From Streptomyces sp. Je 1-79 (GTDB lineage: Bacteria; Actinomycetota; Actinomycetes; Streptomycetales; Streptomycetaceae), in the NCBI RefSeq assembly GCF_025195125.1, contig NZ_JAMGSL010000013.1:135848-199847 (forward strand): a stretch of DNA of 64,000 bases. Reading direction: 5' to 3'. The position numbers were made by a program, and so were the translations under genes. The notes beneath the pieces are model-generated. The model did not search any database. It saw only the letters and a list, made by a program, of their open reading frames with translations, and had not been told where the DNA came from. Positions 8,496 through 17,827 of this stretch are shown here, piece by piece (within the stretch, counting starts at the first letter, position 1; every line of letters begins with the position of its first letter).

Positions 8496-9143
8496 TCATC
8501 CCGGCCCTGGACTGACCCGCGCTGCCTCTGCCACCAGTGCCGCCGCCCCGTCCAGGCGGGCCAGTTCTGCGGCGTCCAGGTGGGGGTCTGCCGATCGGCG
8601 GTGGTGGGCCGCCGCCAGGGGTAGGGGGCCGGCGGGCGCGTGTGTGAGCAGGGACGTCATGCCCACCCGGGCGTTCTCCGCGTACGGGACCGGGGCCACC
8701 GCGACCTCCGCCAGGATCAGGGCCGACATCGCCCAGTCCAGGCCCGGGGCGCCCGGCTCCGCCGTCAGCCAGTCGATCACGAACGGCCCCTCGGCCGTCA
8801 GCACCACGTTGCCCGGGTGCAGGTCGAGGTGGAGCAGCGGGGCCGCTGCCGGGGACGGGATCGCGTGCAGGCGGTGCAGCAGGTCGGCGAGGATCGCCGC
8901 ACCCGCCTGCGGGGTGACCTCCTCCGCGAGCAGCGCGTCCAGCAGGGAAGGGCCGGTCAGGCGCCGCATCACCAGGTCCGGGCCCGAGGCCGAGCGGACC
9001 CGCGGGACCGGGTAGCCGTGGGCCGCCAGGTGCGTCATCGTCGCGGCCTCGTGCGCCGTGTCGACGCCGTTCCGGTAGCGGCGTACCACCCACCCGCCGT
9101 CCAGCGCGAACACGTCCGCCGTCCGGCCCGTCCCTATCAGCAT
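8496..9143 (-). CDS. aminoglycoside phosphotransferase-like kinase
   Basis: 215 residues, short for the APH/choline-kinase fold (usually 250-300). A start motif GTGRTADVFALDGGWVVRRY is the phosphate-binding loop and lysine/arginine region; LHLDLHPGNVVL is the catalytic Brenner motif and FVIDWLTAEPG the metal-binding Asp loop. Such proteins phosphorylate small hydroxylated metabolites or antibiotics; the substrate cannot be told. The first residues begin almost at the nucleotide-binding loop, so the N-lobe is minimal. It is monocistronic, between the recombinase-like gene and the polysaccharide locus. Confidence 0.85.
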   Translation of the reverse strand: MLIGTGRTADVFALDGGWVVRRYRNGVDTAHEAATMTHLAAHGYPVPRVRSASGPDLVMRRLTGPSLLDALLAEEVTPQAGAAILADLLHRLHAIPSPAAAPLLHLDLHPGNVVLTAEGPFVIDWLTAEPGAPGLDWAMSALILAEVAVAPVPYAENARVGMTSLLTHAPAGPLPLAAAHHRRSADPHLDAAELARLDGAAALVAEAARVSPGPG

Positions 9144-9309
9144 CCGCGCAGACTATCGCCGCGCCCCGAACCGGCATGTCCCATTGGTCCCTTGATCATC
9201 ACCAATTCCCCTAGGTCACAGAGAGACCGAGTGGCCCTGTCCCGGAGGGTTTTCGACCGGTACCGTCCTGTACCGGCAGGACTCAGGGGGGAAGACCGGG
9301 GGGTCGGAG

Positions 9310-10446
9310 TTGAGCGCTGTCCGAAAGCAGGCTGCCCGCGAACAGGGCGGCGGCCGCAGGCGATTCGTACGGATCGTGAAACCGGGGGAGTTGACCGCGC
9401 GCGAGCACGAGGCGTGGCGTGAGCTGCGGGCGAAGTCGGGAGCGCCCGACAATCCCTTCATGGGGCCCGAGTTCACCCGCGCCGTGGCCGCCGTGCGGCC
9501 CCGCGTGCGGGTGGCCGTCTGGTGGCAGGACGGGGAGCCCGTCGGCTTCTTCCCGTACGAGAGGCATCCGTTGGGGCACGGACGGGCCGTCGGGCTCGGC
9601 GTCTCCGACTGCCAGGGCGCCGTCCTGCGCCCGGGCCTCACGCCCTCGCCCCGGGCGCTGCTGCGCGTCTGTGGGCTCTCCGCCTGGGAGTTCGACAATC
9701 TGGAGGCCGGACAGAGCGCTCTGCGCGGCGAGGCCGCGGCGTCGTTCGGCTCGCCCGTCATCGACGTCGGCGAGGGCTACTCCGCGTACGAGGACGCCCT
9801 GCGCGCCCAGTCGCCCAAGTTCCTCAGGACCACGCTCGCCAAGGAGCGCCGCCTCGGCCGTCAGGTCGGGCCCACCCGCTTCGTCTTCGACGAACGGGAC
9901 CCGGCGGCCCTGCGCACCCTCATGGCGTGGAAGTCCGCCCAGTACCGCAGGACCGGCCGGCGCGACCGCTTCGCCAAGGAGTGGATCACCACCCTCGTAC
10001 AGCGGCTGCACGAGCTGCGCGCGCCCGGCTGCTCCGGCGTCCTGTCCGTCCTCTACGCCGGCGACCGGCCCGTCGCCGCGCACTTCGGGCTCCGCTCCCG
10101 TACGGTCCTCTCCTGCTGGTTCCCTTCCTACGACCCCGAGTTCGCGAAGTACTCGCCCGGACTCGTCCTCCATCTGAGGATGGCCGAGGCCGCCGCGGGC
10201 GCCGGGATCGGGATGCTCGACCTCGGCCGTGGCGACGCCGAGTACAAGGACGCGCTCAAGACCGGCGAACTGACCGTGCACGAGGGGTCGGTGACCCGGC
10301 CCGGGTTACGCGCCGGGCTCTACTGGCTCTCCCGCGAGCCGTCCCGCCGCGCCCACAGCTTCGTACGCAACCGGCCGGCGCTCGCCGCGCGCGGCCGCCG
10401 CGCCCTCAACCGGATCGCCCGCCTGCGCGGCGCCGGCCGGGCCTGA
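9310..10446 (+). CDS. BioF2/CelD-type GNAT acyltransferase of the polysaccharide locus, TTA codon
   Basis: 378 residues starting at TTG 9310. The C-terminal ~170 residues (KFLRTTLAKERRLGR, AWKSAQYRRTGR, GDRPVAAHFGL, LDLGRGDAEYKDALKTG) match the BioF2-like acetyltransferase domain (COG5653) often found in exopolysaccharide clusters; it would acylate a sugar or peptide on the lipid-linked precursor or polymer in the cytoplasm. Leu333 is a TTA codon (10306-10308), in frame, so translation should depend on the bldA tRNA and thus on development. It is the first gene of a co-directional run with a GT2 and a CE4 deacetylase; 21 bases separate it from the GT2. Confidence 0.85.
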   Translation: MSAVRKQAAREQGGGRRRFVRIVKPGELTAREHEAWRELRAKSGAPDNPFMGPEFTRAVAAVRPRVRVAVWWQDGEPVGFFPYERHPLGHGRAVGLGVSDCQGAVLRPGLTPSPRALLRVCGLSAWEFDNLEAGQSALRGEAAASFGSPVIDVGEGYSAYEDALRAQSPKFLRTTLAKERRLGRQVGPTRFVFDERDPAALRTLMAWKSAQYRRTGRRDRFAKEWITTLVQRLHELRAPGCSGVLSVLYAGDRPVAAHFGLRSRTVLSCWFPSYDPEFAKYSPGLVLHLRMAEAAAGAGIGMLDLGRGDAEYKDALKTGELTVHEGSVTRPGLRAGLYWLSREPSRRAHSFVRNRPALAARGRRALNRIARLRGAGRA

Positions 10447-10467
10447 GCCGACATCGGGGACAGCAGC

Positions 10468-11751
10468 ATGCGACCACCACAAGCCCTCTCCGTCGCCGAC
10501 CTCGATCTCGGCTCGCCCGACGGACCCGTCCTCTCCCTGCGCCCCGCTCCCGGCGGTCCGCCGCCGGGACCCGGAGACGTCTACGCCCTCGTCCGGCTCA
10601 GGGGCAGGCCCGCCGCCACCGTCCTCGGCCATGTCGCCGAAGGCGAGGACCCCGCCGAGGTGCTGGCCGCGCTCGCCAGGCACCGCCTGAGGGAGCTGAA
10701 GGAGCGGCACGACCCGGTGGCCCCGGATCACCCGGAGCGCCCGGAGCACCCCGAGTCCCAGCCCGTCCCGCCCCGTGCCTGCGTCGTCGTCGCCACGCGG
10801 GAGCGGGCCGGGCAGCTTGCCCGTGCCCTTGACTCCCTCCTCGGCCAGGACCATCCCGACCACGAGATCCTCGTCGTCGACAACGCGCCCGTCACGCGCC
10901 AGACCGAGGAGCTCGTCACCGGCAAGTACGGCGACCGCGTCACGTACGTCCGCGAGTCCACCCCCGGGCTGGCCGTCGCCCACAACACCGGGCTCGCCCA
11001 CGCCCGCGCCGACGTCGTCGCCTTCACCGACGACGACGTCGTGGCCGATCCGCACTGGCTGACCGCCCTCACCGCGCCCTTCGCAGCCGACCCGCGGCTC
11101 GGCTGCGTCACCGGCCTCATCCTGCCCGCCCGGCTCCGTACCCCCGCCCAGATCCTCCTCGAATCCCACGGAGGCTTCGCCAAGGGCTTCGCGCCCCGGC
11201 TCTACGACCCCCTGCGGCCGCCCGCCGACGAACCGCTCTTCCCGTTCACCGCGGGCAGCTTCGGCTCCGGCGCCAACATGGCCTTCCGGAAGCGGGCGCT
11301 CGCGTCCGCGGGCGGTTTCGACCCGGCCACCGGCACCGGGACCGCCGCGCGGGGCGGGGACGACCTGTACGCCTTCGTCGCCGTCCTCTCCGCCGGGTTC
11401 CGGCTCCGCTACACCGCCGACGCCCTCGTCTGGCATCACCACCGCGAGGGCCGGCAGGACCTGCGGAACCAGGCGTTCGGGTACGGCGCCGGTCTCACCG
11501 CGTACCTCACCGCCACCCTCGTCCGCCGGCCCGCGCTGCTGCCCGCGCTCCTCGCCCGGCTGCCCCGCGGGCTCGCGCACGCCAAGAACATGACCGCGCA
11601 CCGCGGAGCCGCCGACGGCGGCGTTCCCGGCGAGCACGGCGCCCACACCCACCCCTGGCCTCGCAGCCTCTCCCGACTGGAGCGACGCGGCATGCTCTAC
11701 GGACCGCTCGGATACGCCAAGGCCCGTCTGCGGATGCGGGGTGCGAGATGA
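10468..11751 (+). CDS. family 2 glycosyltransferase
   Basis: 427 residues. After a ~105-residue N-terminal extension of unknown function, a GT-A Rossmann-like domain begins at ACVVVATRERAGQLARAL, with ILVVDNAP, the metal-binding FTDDDVVADP (D-x-D type) and RGGDDLYAFV as the ED-type acceptor motif. It transfers a sugar from a nucleotide donor during polymer synthesis. There is no clear multi-pass membrane region, so it is probably cytoplasmic or peripheral. The end overlaps the CE4 deacetylase start by 4 bases (ATGA at 11748), so expression is coupled. Confidence 0.92.
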   Translation: MRPPQALSVADLDLGSPDGPVLSLRPAPGGPPPGPGDVYALVRLRGRPAATVLGHVAEGEDPAEVLAALARHRLRELKERHDPVAPDHPERPEHPESQPVPPRACVVVATRERAGQLARALDSLLGQDHPDHEILVVDNAPVTRQTEELVTGKYGDRVTYVRESTPGLAVAHNTGLAHARADVVAFTDDDVVADPHWLTALTAPFAADPRLGCVTGLILPARLRTPAQILLESHGGFAKGFAPRLYDPLRPPADEPLFPFTAGSFGSGANMAFRKRALASAGGFDPATGTGTAARGGDDLYAFVAVLSAGFRLRYTADALVWHHHREGRQDLRNQAFGYGAGLTAYLTATLVRRPALLPALLARLPRGLAHAKNMTAHRGAADGGVPGEHGAHTHPWPRSLSRLERRGMLYGPLGYAKARLRMRGAR

Positions 11752-12554
11752 GCGCACCCGCCCACACCCGGATCCCGGTCCTGCTCTACCACGCGGTGAC
11801 GGACGACCCGCCCGACTGGATCGCCGAATTCACCGTCACGCCCAAGGAGTTCGAGGCGCAGCTCGACGCGGTCGTCGACAGCGGACGGACGCCCGTCACC
11901 ATCGGCGTCCTCGCCGACCACTTCGCCCGGCGCGCCCCGCTGCCGCCCCGGCCCGTCGTGCTCACCTTCGACGACGGGTTCGCCGACCTGCCGGGGCGGA
12001 CCGCCGAGGCGCTCGCCTCCCGCGAGCTGCCCGCGACCGCGTATCTGACCACCGGGGCGATCACCCCGGGCCGGTCCTGTCTGCTGCCGCCCGCGCCGAT
12101 GATGGCGCTGGGCCAGGCGGCGCTCCTGGAGCAGTACGGGATGGAGGTCGGGGCGCACACCGCGACGCATCCGCAGCTCGACACGCTGCCGCCGAAGGAG
12201 CTCAGGCGCGAGCTGCGCGAGCCGAAGGCCGTCCTGGAGGACGTCCTCGGCCGCGAGGTCCGGCACCTGGCCTACCCGCACGGCTACAACAGCCCGGCCG
12301 TGCGCCGGGCCGCCGTCGCCGCCGGGTACGCCTCGGCCGTCGCCGTCCGGCACGCGCTCAGCTCGGAGACCGACGAGCGGTACCGGATCGCCCGGCTCAT
12401 CGTGCGCCGCGGGCACACCGTCGCCGACGTGGAGCACTGGATGGACGGCCGGGGCGCCAAGGCGGCGCCGTACCCGGACTCGCTGCCGACGGTGGGCTGG
12501 CGGGTGTACCGCAGGGCCCGCGCGCTGGTCAGAGGCCCGGAGTTCGCGGGCTGA
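11748..12554 (+). CDS. CE4 polysaccharide deacetylase
   Basis: 268 residues. The NodB homology domain shows PVLLYHAV, VVLTFDDGFADLP (catalytic Asp plus metal Asp), GAHTATHPQLD (H-x3-H metal motif) and LAYPHGYN. Family members remove N- or O-acetyl groups from chitin-, peptidoglycan- or exopolysaccharide-like chains. No signal peptide is evident, so it may act on lipid-linked precursor in the cytoplasm or be exported by other means. Coupled to the GT2 by an ATGA overlap; together with the upstream acyltransferase this suggests controlled acylation of one polymer. Confidence 0.93.
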   Translation: MSAPAHTRIPVLLYHAVTDDPPDWIAEFTVTPKEFEAQLDAVVDSGRTPVTIGVLADHFARRAPLPPRPVVLTFDDGFADLPGRTAEALASRELPATAYLTTGAITPGRSCLLPPAPMMALGQAALLEQYGMEVGAHTATHPQLDTLPPKELRRELREPKAVLEDVLGREVRHLAYPHGYNSPAVRRAAVAAGYASAVAVRHALSSETDERYRIARLIVRRGHTVADVEHWMDGRGAKAAPYPDSLPTVGWRVYRRARALVRGPEFAG

Positions 12555-12655
12555 GCCGTGAGCGACACCGCGCGGACCGGGCGGGTGGGGCCTGAGGGGC
12601 ATGGACCCGAAGGCGTGGATCTGATGGCGAAGGCAGTTCGAGGGGGAGTTCCACC

Positions 12656-14593
12656 GTGCAGCAGCGTGGGCCCGTACCGGTCACGGGAAGCGACGTACCA
12701 CCGCTTCCCTCCGCCCGGCGGCCGGAAGCGGAACCGGACACGGACAAGGGCCAGGACAAGAAAGCCGGCAACGCCGCGCCGCGCCCCGCGCCGCGCCTCC
12801 CCGGCCCGCAGGCCGTCTTCAGCCTCCTGCCGCTGCTCGTCGCCGCCGCCCTCTGGGCGTACGCCCTGCCGCGGATCGGCTTCCGTGACATCGCCGACTA
12901 CGGGCTCCTCGACCGTTTCCCGCTCGCGTTCTACGCCTCGCTCACCGCCCTGACCTGCGGTTTCCTGGTCACCCTGCGGCGGGCCGGGACCGCCCCGTGG
13001 TGGCCGGCCGCGTACAGCGTCGCCATGCTCGTGGCGCTGAAGGCGCCGCCGGCGGTCCTCTACGACTCCGTGCGCTACGCCTGGGCCTCCAAGCACGACG
13101 CCGTGATCAGCCGGCTGCTCGCCGAGGGCACTGTGTACCCGCAGCGCGAGCTGTCCGGCGGCATGTCCGCGTACGACCAGTGGCCCGGGTTCTTCTCGCT
13201 CGACGCCGCGCTCGTACGTGCCTTCGGCGTGGAGTCGGCGGCCTCGTTCGTCAACTGGGCGCCGATCGCCCTGGGCCTCCTCACGCTGCCCGTCCTGCTG
13301 CTGATCTACCGCACGTTCAGCGACGACTGGCGGCTCGTGTGGACCGGGGTGTGGATCTTCCAGCTGGCGAACTGGGTCGGCCAGGACTACCTCTCCCCGC
13401 AGGGCTTCTCGTACCTGCTCTATCTGACCGTCTTCGCCGTCGTCGTACGGCACTTCGTCCGGCCCGGCTCGGCGGGGCGGTTGCGCGACCGTACCGTCCT
13501 CGATCCGGCCGCGGCCGCCGTGCCGCCGCCCACGACACGGAAGCAGCGCGCGATCGCCGTGCTGATCGCCGCCCCGCTGATCGCGACCGTCAACGCCTCC
13601 CACCAGCTCACCCCGGTGATGCTGTGCGCGACGCTCTTCGCGCTCTGCCTCACCCGCCGCTACCGCAACATCGGGCTGCTCGTCGTCACCGGGCTGATCA
13701 TGCTGGTCTGGGACCTCACCATGGGCCGGGTCCTCTTCCTGGAGACCATGAGCACCCTGAAGGACTCGGCGGGCGACCTGCTCTCCAACTCCCGCGCCGG
13801 ATACGCGGGCGAGCCCACCGGGCCGGGGCCCGAACTGGTCGGGGCCGCCAACATCCTGATGGTGCTCGCGCTCGCCACGCTCGCCGGTACGGCCGTGCTG
13901 CTGCGCCGCAGGCTCGTCCGCAGCGCGCTGCCGCTGCTGCTCGCCGCCGCCGCGCCCGTCCCGATGTTCGCCGTCAACGACTACGGCGGAGAGATGCTCT
14001 TCCGGGTCTATCTGTTCGGGCTCCCCGGCACCGCGTTCTTCGCCGCCGCGGCGCTCGTCCCGGCGGCGGGCGCGGTCGGCAGGGGAGCGAAGACGGCCCG
14101 GCGCGCCGCCGCCGTCGCGCTGCCGCTCGCCGTCACCGCCCTGCTGGCCGGCTTCCTGCCCTCGTACTACGGCAAGGAAGGCATGCACTACGCCCCGCCG
14201 GCCGAACTCGCCCTCACCCGGCGCGCCTACGACCGGGCGCCGGACGGTGCGCTCATCCTCGCCACCACGGGCTCCTTCCCCGGCGCCTACCACCGCTACG
14301 ACCACTACGAGCGCTGGTTCTTCACCGAACAGGAAGTGCCCGAGAACCTGAAGATGCTGAAGGATCCCGCGGGTTACCTCGCCCGGGGCATCCCCGACGG
14401 CCGCCCCGCGTTCGTGGTCCTCACCCCGACGCAGGAGAAGGCGGTCATCGGCGAGGGCTATCTGCCGCCGGGCAGCTTCCGGACCCTGAGCGAGGACCTC
14501 AAGCGCTCGCCGCTCTTCCAGGTGGTGGAGGAGAACGAACACGGCCTGGTCCTCCGGTACCTCCCGGCGACGCCCACCTCGCCCGCCCCGTGA
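12656..14593 (+). CDS. large polytopic membrane protein, GT-C-like, of the polysaccharide locus
   Basis: 645 residues from GTG 12656 with GAGGGGGAG upstream. After a ~50-residue charged N-terminal tail I count about 12 hydrophobic segments between residues 60 and 510, then a ~130-residue soluble C-terminal domain (PDGALILATTGSFPGAYHRY, then QEVPENLKML) probably outside the membrane. This layout resembles GT-C glycosyltransferases or O-antigen polymerase/ligase-type proteins, and the SSKHDAV/YDQWPGFFS loop after the third segment resembles acidic first loops of GT-C enzymes, but no family can be named firmly. It is probably the polymerase or a lipid-linked-sugar transferase of this locus. Confidence 0.75.
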   Translation: MQQRGPVPVTGSDVPPLPSARRPEAEPDTDKGQDKKAGNAAPRPAPRLPGPQAVFSLLPLLVAAALWAYALPRIGFRDIADYGLLDRFPLAFYASLTALTCGFLVTLRRAGTAPWWPAAYSVAMLVALKAPPAVLYDSVRYAWASKHDAVISRLLAEGTVYPQRELSGGMSAYDQWPGFFSLDAALVRAFGVESAASFVNWAPIALGLLTLPVLLLIYRTFSDDWRLVWTGVWIFQLANWVGQDYLSPQGFSYLLYLTVFAVVVRHFVRPGSAGRLRDRTVLDPAAAAVPPPTTRKQRAIAVLIAAPLIATVNASHQLTPVMLCATLFALCLTRRYRNIGLLVVTGLIMLVWDLTMGRVLFLETMSTLKDSAGDLLSNSRAGYAGEPTGPGPELVGAANILMVLALATLAGTAVLLRRRLVRSALPLLLAAAAPVPMFAVNDYGGEMLFRVYLFGLPGTAFFAAAALVPAAGAVGRGAKTARRAAAVALPLAVTALLAGFLPSYYGKEGMHYAPPAELALTRRAYDRAPDGALILATTGSFPGAYHRYDHYERWFFTEQEVPENLKMLKDPAGYLARGIPDGRPAFVVLTPTQEKAVIGEGYLPPGSFRTLSEDLKRSPLFQVVEENEHGLVLRYLPATPTSPAP

Positions 14594-14642
14594 CCGACCC
14601 GCGCGCTCCACGACTACCCGACCCGATCACCGGGAGTACGCC

Positions 14643-15128
14643 ATGGCACTCGCACACCTCCGGCTCAGAGCGGGCCTGGCGGCCTCCGGCTGGCTGGCGC
14701 TCGGCGCCACCGCGCTGCCGGGAGGCTCCCCGTTGCGCTGGATCCCCGTCCTCGCCTTCGTGGCCCTCGCCCCCGGCCTCGCGCTGCTCCACCCGCAGCC
14801 GAGCGGGCTGCGGCCCGGCGCCCGGCTGGAGGCGCTCGCGCTCGCCGCGCCCGTCAGCCTGTCGCTCGCCACGCTCGCCGCGACCTCGCTGTTCCTGGTG
14901 AGGGGCTTCTCCACGACCGCGTTCCTGGTCTCGCTCGCCGTCTTCGTGACCGTCGTCGCCGCCCTGCCCGGCGTGCCGCTGCCCGCCGCCACGCGGGGCG
15001 CCGTCGAGCGCGAGACCCGGCGGACCCGGCCCCGGACCCGACCCCTGACCGGGACCCGACCCCTGACCGGGACCCGGCGGGCGGGCGGGTGGGCGCGGGC
15101 CGGACGAAGGCCCGGTGACGGGCGATGA
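14643..15128 (+). CDS. small membrane protein
   Basis: 161 residues from ATG 14643 (GGGAG upstream). Three to four hydrophobic segments (SGWLALGATALPGG, WIPVLAFVALAPGLALL, ALALAAPVSLSLATLAATSLF, AFLVSLAVFVTVVAALPG) followed by a basic tail of about 45 residues. No known family. The tail contains a tandem RPLTGT-RPLTGT repeat from an 18-bp DNA duplication. The stop overlaps the GH26 start (ATGA, 15125), so the two are co-translated and may work as a pair in the membrane. Confidence 0.75.
   Translation: MALAHLRLRAGLAASGWLALGATALPGGSPLRWIPVLAFVALAPGLALLHPQPSGLRPGARLEALALAAPVSLSLATLAATSLFLVRGFSTTAFLVSLAVFVTVVAALPGVPLPAATRGAVERETRRTRPRTRPLTGTRPLTGTRRAGGWARAGRRPGDGR
15036..15071 (+). repeat. 18-bp perfect tandem duplication in the small membrane protein gene
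   Basis: Copies at 15036-15053 and 15054-15071 are identical and keep the frame, giving two RPLTGT units in the basic C-terminal tail. Confidence 0.9.
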
Positions 15129-16189
15129 CCGGCCGCCATGGCATACCGCAGCGGCGGGCCCACATGGGCGTCGCCCTCGCCGCCGTCGGCGCGCTCGCCG
15201 CCGCGATCGGTGTCTGGAGCAGCCGGGCCGACAGCGCCGACGACCGCTGCGCCGCCGACGCCCGGCTCGTCCTGCCGTGCGGGGCGTGGTGGGGCGCCTA
15301 CGTCCCGTACGACGAGGACAGCTCGCTCACCGAGCCGGTGTACGCCCTGGAGAGGAAGATCGGGCGCAGGCTCGACATCGTCTACACGTACCACGACATG
15401 TCGGGCAACACGGTCGACGGTGAACTCCTCACCCCCGACGAGCGGGAACTGGGCCGCGATCGGCTGCTGATGCTGGCCTGGGAGTCCACCGTCTGGAAGG
15501 AGAAGCATCACGCGAACTGGAGCGAGACCCAGCTCGGCTGGAAGAACATCGCCTCCGGGCGGTACGACGAGTCGATCATCGATCCGCAGGCGCGGCGCAT
15601 CAAGGAGTACGGCAAGCGGGTCTTCTTCTCCTTCGACCAGGAGACCGACTTCCGTATCAAGGAGGGCGCCGGGACTCCCGAGGAGTACGTCGCCGCCTAC
15701 CGCCATCTGCGCGACCGCTTCGAGAGGCTGGGCGTGCGCAACGTGGTGTGGGTGTGGACCGTCTCCGGCTATCTCGGCAACGCCGGCACGATGAAGGCGC
15801 TCTACCCGGGAGACGCGTACGTCGACTGGATCGGCATGGACCAGTACAACTACTACATGTGCCACAGGTCGCCGAACTGGCTCGGCTTCGAGGCCAGTCA
15901 GCGGCCCAGTTACGAGTGGCTGCGGGCGAACGTCTCCGCGAGGAAGCCGGTCATGCTGTCGGAGTTCTCCACCGCGCCCGATCCGAAGCGGCCCGAGCGG
16001 CAGCGGGAGTGGTACGCCGACATCCCCGAGGTCGCCCCGAGGCTGCCGAAGGTCCGCGCGTACGTCCACTGGAACCGGCCCGTCCCGGGTCCGGACTGCG
16101 ACCTGACCGTCAACTCCGGTCCCGCGCTGGAGGGATACAAGGCAGCCGGCTCCGCCCCCTACTTCAACCAGCGGATACCGCGTGGATAG
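15125..16189 (+). CDS. GH26 family glycoside hydrolase (beta-mannanase-like), membrane-anchored or secreted
   Basis: 354 residues. An N-terminal hydrophobic helix (HMGVALAAVGALAAAIGVWSS) serves as signal peptide or membrane anchor. The catalytic barrel resembles GH26: PCGAWWGAYVPYD at the start, VFFSFDQETDF with the likely acid/base Glu, VVWVWTVSGY, WIGMDQYNYY, and PVMLSEFSTAP with the likely nucleophile Glu, then VHWNR. GH26 enzymes cleave beta-1,4-mannan or related beta-glucans. Inside a biosynthetic locus such a hydrolase normally trims or releases the nascent chain, which hints at a beta-mannan- or glucomannan-like product. Overlaps the preceding small membrane gene by 4 bases. Confidence 0.88.
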   Translation: MTGRHGIPQRRAHMGVALAAVGALAAAIGVWSSRADSADDRCAADARLVLPCGAWWGAYVPYDEDSSLTEPVYALERKIGRRLDIVYTYHDMSGNTVDGELLTPDERELGRDRLLMLAWESTVWKEKHHANWSETQLGWKNIASGRYDESIIDPQARRIKEYGKRVFFSFDQETDFRIKEGAGTPEEYVAAYRHLRDRFERLGVRNVVWVWTVSGYLGNAGTMKALYPGDAYVDWIGMDQYNYYMCHRSPNWLGFEASQRPSYEWLRANVSARKPVMLSEFSTAPDPKRPERQREWYADIPEVAPRLPKVRAYVHWNRPVPGPDCDLTVNSGPALEGYKAAGSAPYFNQRIPRG

Positions 16190-16278
16190 CGGAGCCTATG
16201 CTTTCTGCCGGGTGATCACGCGGCTCGACCCGCGTAGGCGCGCCCGTTCAGGCACAACAGGCGGAAAGCAACGGGGAC

Positions 16279-17700
16279 ATGAACAAGTACACAGTGATGG
16301 CCGCAGGCCTCGTCCTGTCGCTCGGGCTCGTCGCGGGCTGCGGCTCCTCCGACGGCCCGGAAGCCGGCAAGGACACCGAGAAGGGGGCCTCCGGGGCGCC
16401 GCAGAAGGCCGCGAAGGCCGAAGGCCCGGTCTACGGCGGCCCGGCGATACCCGGCCTTGCCGACAAGCAGGCGTGGAGCCTGCCGCGCGCCGACGCGATC
16501 GACCTCGGCGACGCCTTCCTCTTCGTCAAGAGCGGCGCGGGCGAGTACGCCGCGGGCGGGCCCTACAAGGACGACCCGCTCGACGGCACGACGGGCCTCC
16601 TCCACTCCAGCGATCAGCCGGAGCCCGTCGACCTGGAGTTCCGCGACGTGAAGACCGGAGCCGTACGGAAGACCCTCAAGGTGACGGCCGACCGGGTCGC
16701 CGCCACGACCTGGCGCGACGGCGTGCCGGCGTTCGAGGTCCGCACCAGCAGCACGACGGAGTCCGACGGGCTGAGCGCGGAGGGCACCACCACCACGGTC
16801 ACCGTCTACGGAAGCGACGGCACCGAGCTGGGCAAGGCCGAGCACAAGGGCGACACGGAGTTCCACGTCCACGAGGGCCACCTCATCGAGCAGGCGGACC
16901 AGGCGACCCTGCTGCTCACGCCGATCGGCGGCGGGAAGCCCCGCAAGGTCACCTGCGGCGGGATGCAGGCGAGCTGCTCGTTCGACCCTCGCAACAAGGA
17001 CATCGACGGCGGCCAGGGCCACGCCCCGCTGATCACCGGGAAGTACACCTTCCACGTGAACAACGGATCCACGTACGAGACGGATCCGGAAGAGCTCGTC
17101 ATGTCCGACCTCGCCACCGGCGAGAAGGTGTGGAGCACCGCGGACGTCACCCCGCCCAAGGGCGTGGAGCTGAAGAAGGGCGTTCGGACCAGCGGCAGCA
17201 TCCGCGTCCTCGACGTGCGCGACGGCCGGATCCTCACCGCGTGGGGTGCCGGCGCCTTCTCGACCGACACGTGGATCACCGCGACGTACGACCTGGCGAG
17301 CGGCAAGCAGATCGGCGGCTCCACGAAGTACGCCTACGCCGACTACCCCGGCGACACGGTGAACACCGAGGGCTCGTCGGTCTTCTCCCCCGACCACCAG
17401 CTCGCCGCGGCCGCCACCGAGGGCGGTACGGCCGTGTGGCAGCTCGCGGACGGCAAGGAGGTCTGGGTGCAGAAGGAGGGCGAGAAGCTGATGACGCCGC
17501 TGCGCCTCTCCCCGAACGGCGTGCTGTACGGCACGACGGAGGAGAGCGACGAGACCGTGCTCGCGGTCGACGCCCGCACGAAGAAGGTCCTGGTGAAGGA
17601 CCTGCCGTCGGACAATGTCCCGCTGTTCGCCAAGGCGTCCGGCTACGGCTACTTCAGCACGGACGACGGCTTCTTCGTGTTCCCCGCCGCGGGTAGCTGA
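16279..17700 (+). CDS. lipoprotein with beta-propeller-like (PQQ/WD40-type) domain
   Basis: 473 residues. The N terminus MNKYTVMAAG...LGLVAGC-GSS carries a lipobox with Cys at residue 21, so a lipid-anchored extracytoplasmic protein is expected. The body has repeated strands with Trp at the ends (TGEKVWSTADV, GTAVWQLADGKEVW, DARTKKVLVKDL), the pattern of PQQ-like or quinoprotein beta-propellers, without obvious catalytic residues. Such lipoproteins are usually binding or scaffold proteins. Separate promoter probable: 89 bases from the GH26 gene. It converges on the flippase gene. Confidence 0.82.
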   Translation: MNKYTVMAAGLVLSLGLVAGCGSSDGPEAGKDTEKGASGAPQKAAKAEGPVYGGPAIPGLADKQAWSLPRADAIDLGDAFLFVKSGAGEYAAGGPYKDDPLDGTTGLLHSSDQPEPVDLEFRDVKTGAVRKTLKVTADRVAATTWRDGVPAFEVRTSSTTESDGLSAEGTTTTVTVYGSDGTELGKAEHKGDTEFHVHEGHLIEQADQATLLLTPIGGGKPRKVTCGGMQASCSFDPRNKDIDGGQGHAPLITGKYTFHVNNGSTYETDPEELVMSDLATGEKVWSTADVTPPKGVELKKGVRTSGSIRVLDVRDGRILTAWGAGAFSTDTWITATYDLASGKQIGGSTKYAYADYPGDTVNTEGSSVFSPDHQLAAAATEGGTAVWQLADGKEVWVQKEGEKLMTPLRLSPNGVLYGTTEESDETVLAVDARTKKVLVKDLPSDNVPLFAKASGYGYFSTDDGFFVFPAAGS

Positions 17701-17773
17701 TCCGCGTCGCTGGTGCGCGCCGCTGACCCGGGCCGTTGATCCGCCTCGCTGTTCCGCGTCGCTGATCGGGCCG

Positions 17774-17804
17774 CCGCCGCGGAGCTCCTTCGGCTCCGGG
17801 GCGG
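17774..17804. terminator. bidirectional hairpin between lipoprotein and flippase genes
   Basis: A 6-bp inner stem plus 5-bp outer stem with one mismatch, loop about 7 nt, in the 127-bp gap between convergent genes. The same gap has loosely repeated CCGCGTCGCTG copies (17702 and 17756). Confidence 0.55.
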
Positions 17805-17827
17805 TGCCATGCCCGCGTACGGGGTCG

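Noticed and set aside
9144..9309. Promoter for the polysaccharide locus (TTGATC at 9192 and CTAGGT at 9211)
   Set aside because: Spacing is 13 nt and the second hexamer is not TANNNT, so the pair is not credible.
16218..16235. Terminator after the GH26 gene
   Set aside because: Only a 6-bp stem with a 6-nt loop; too weak to claim.
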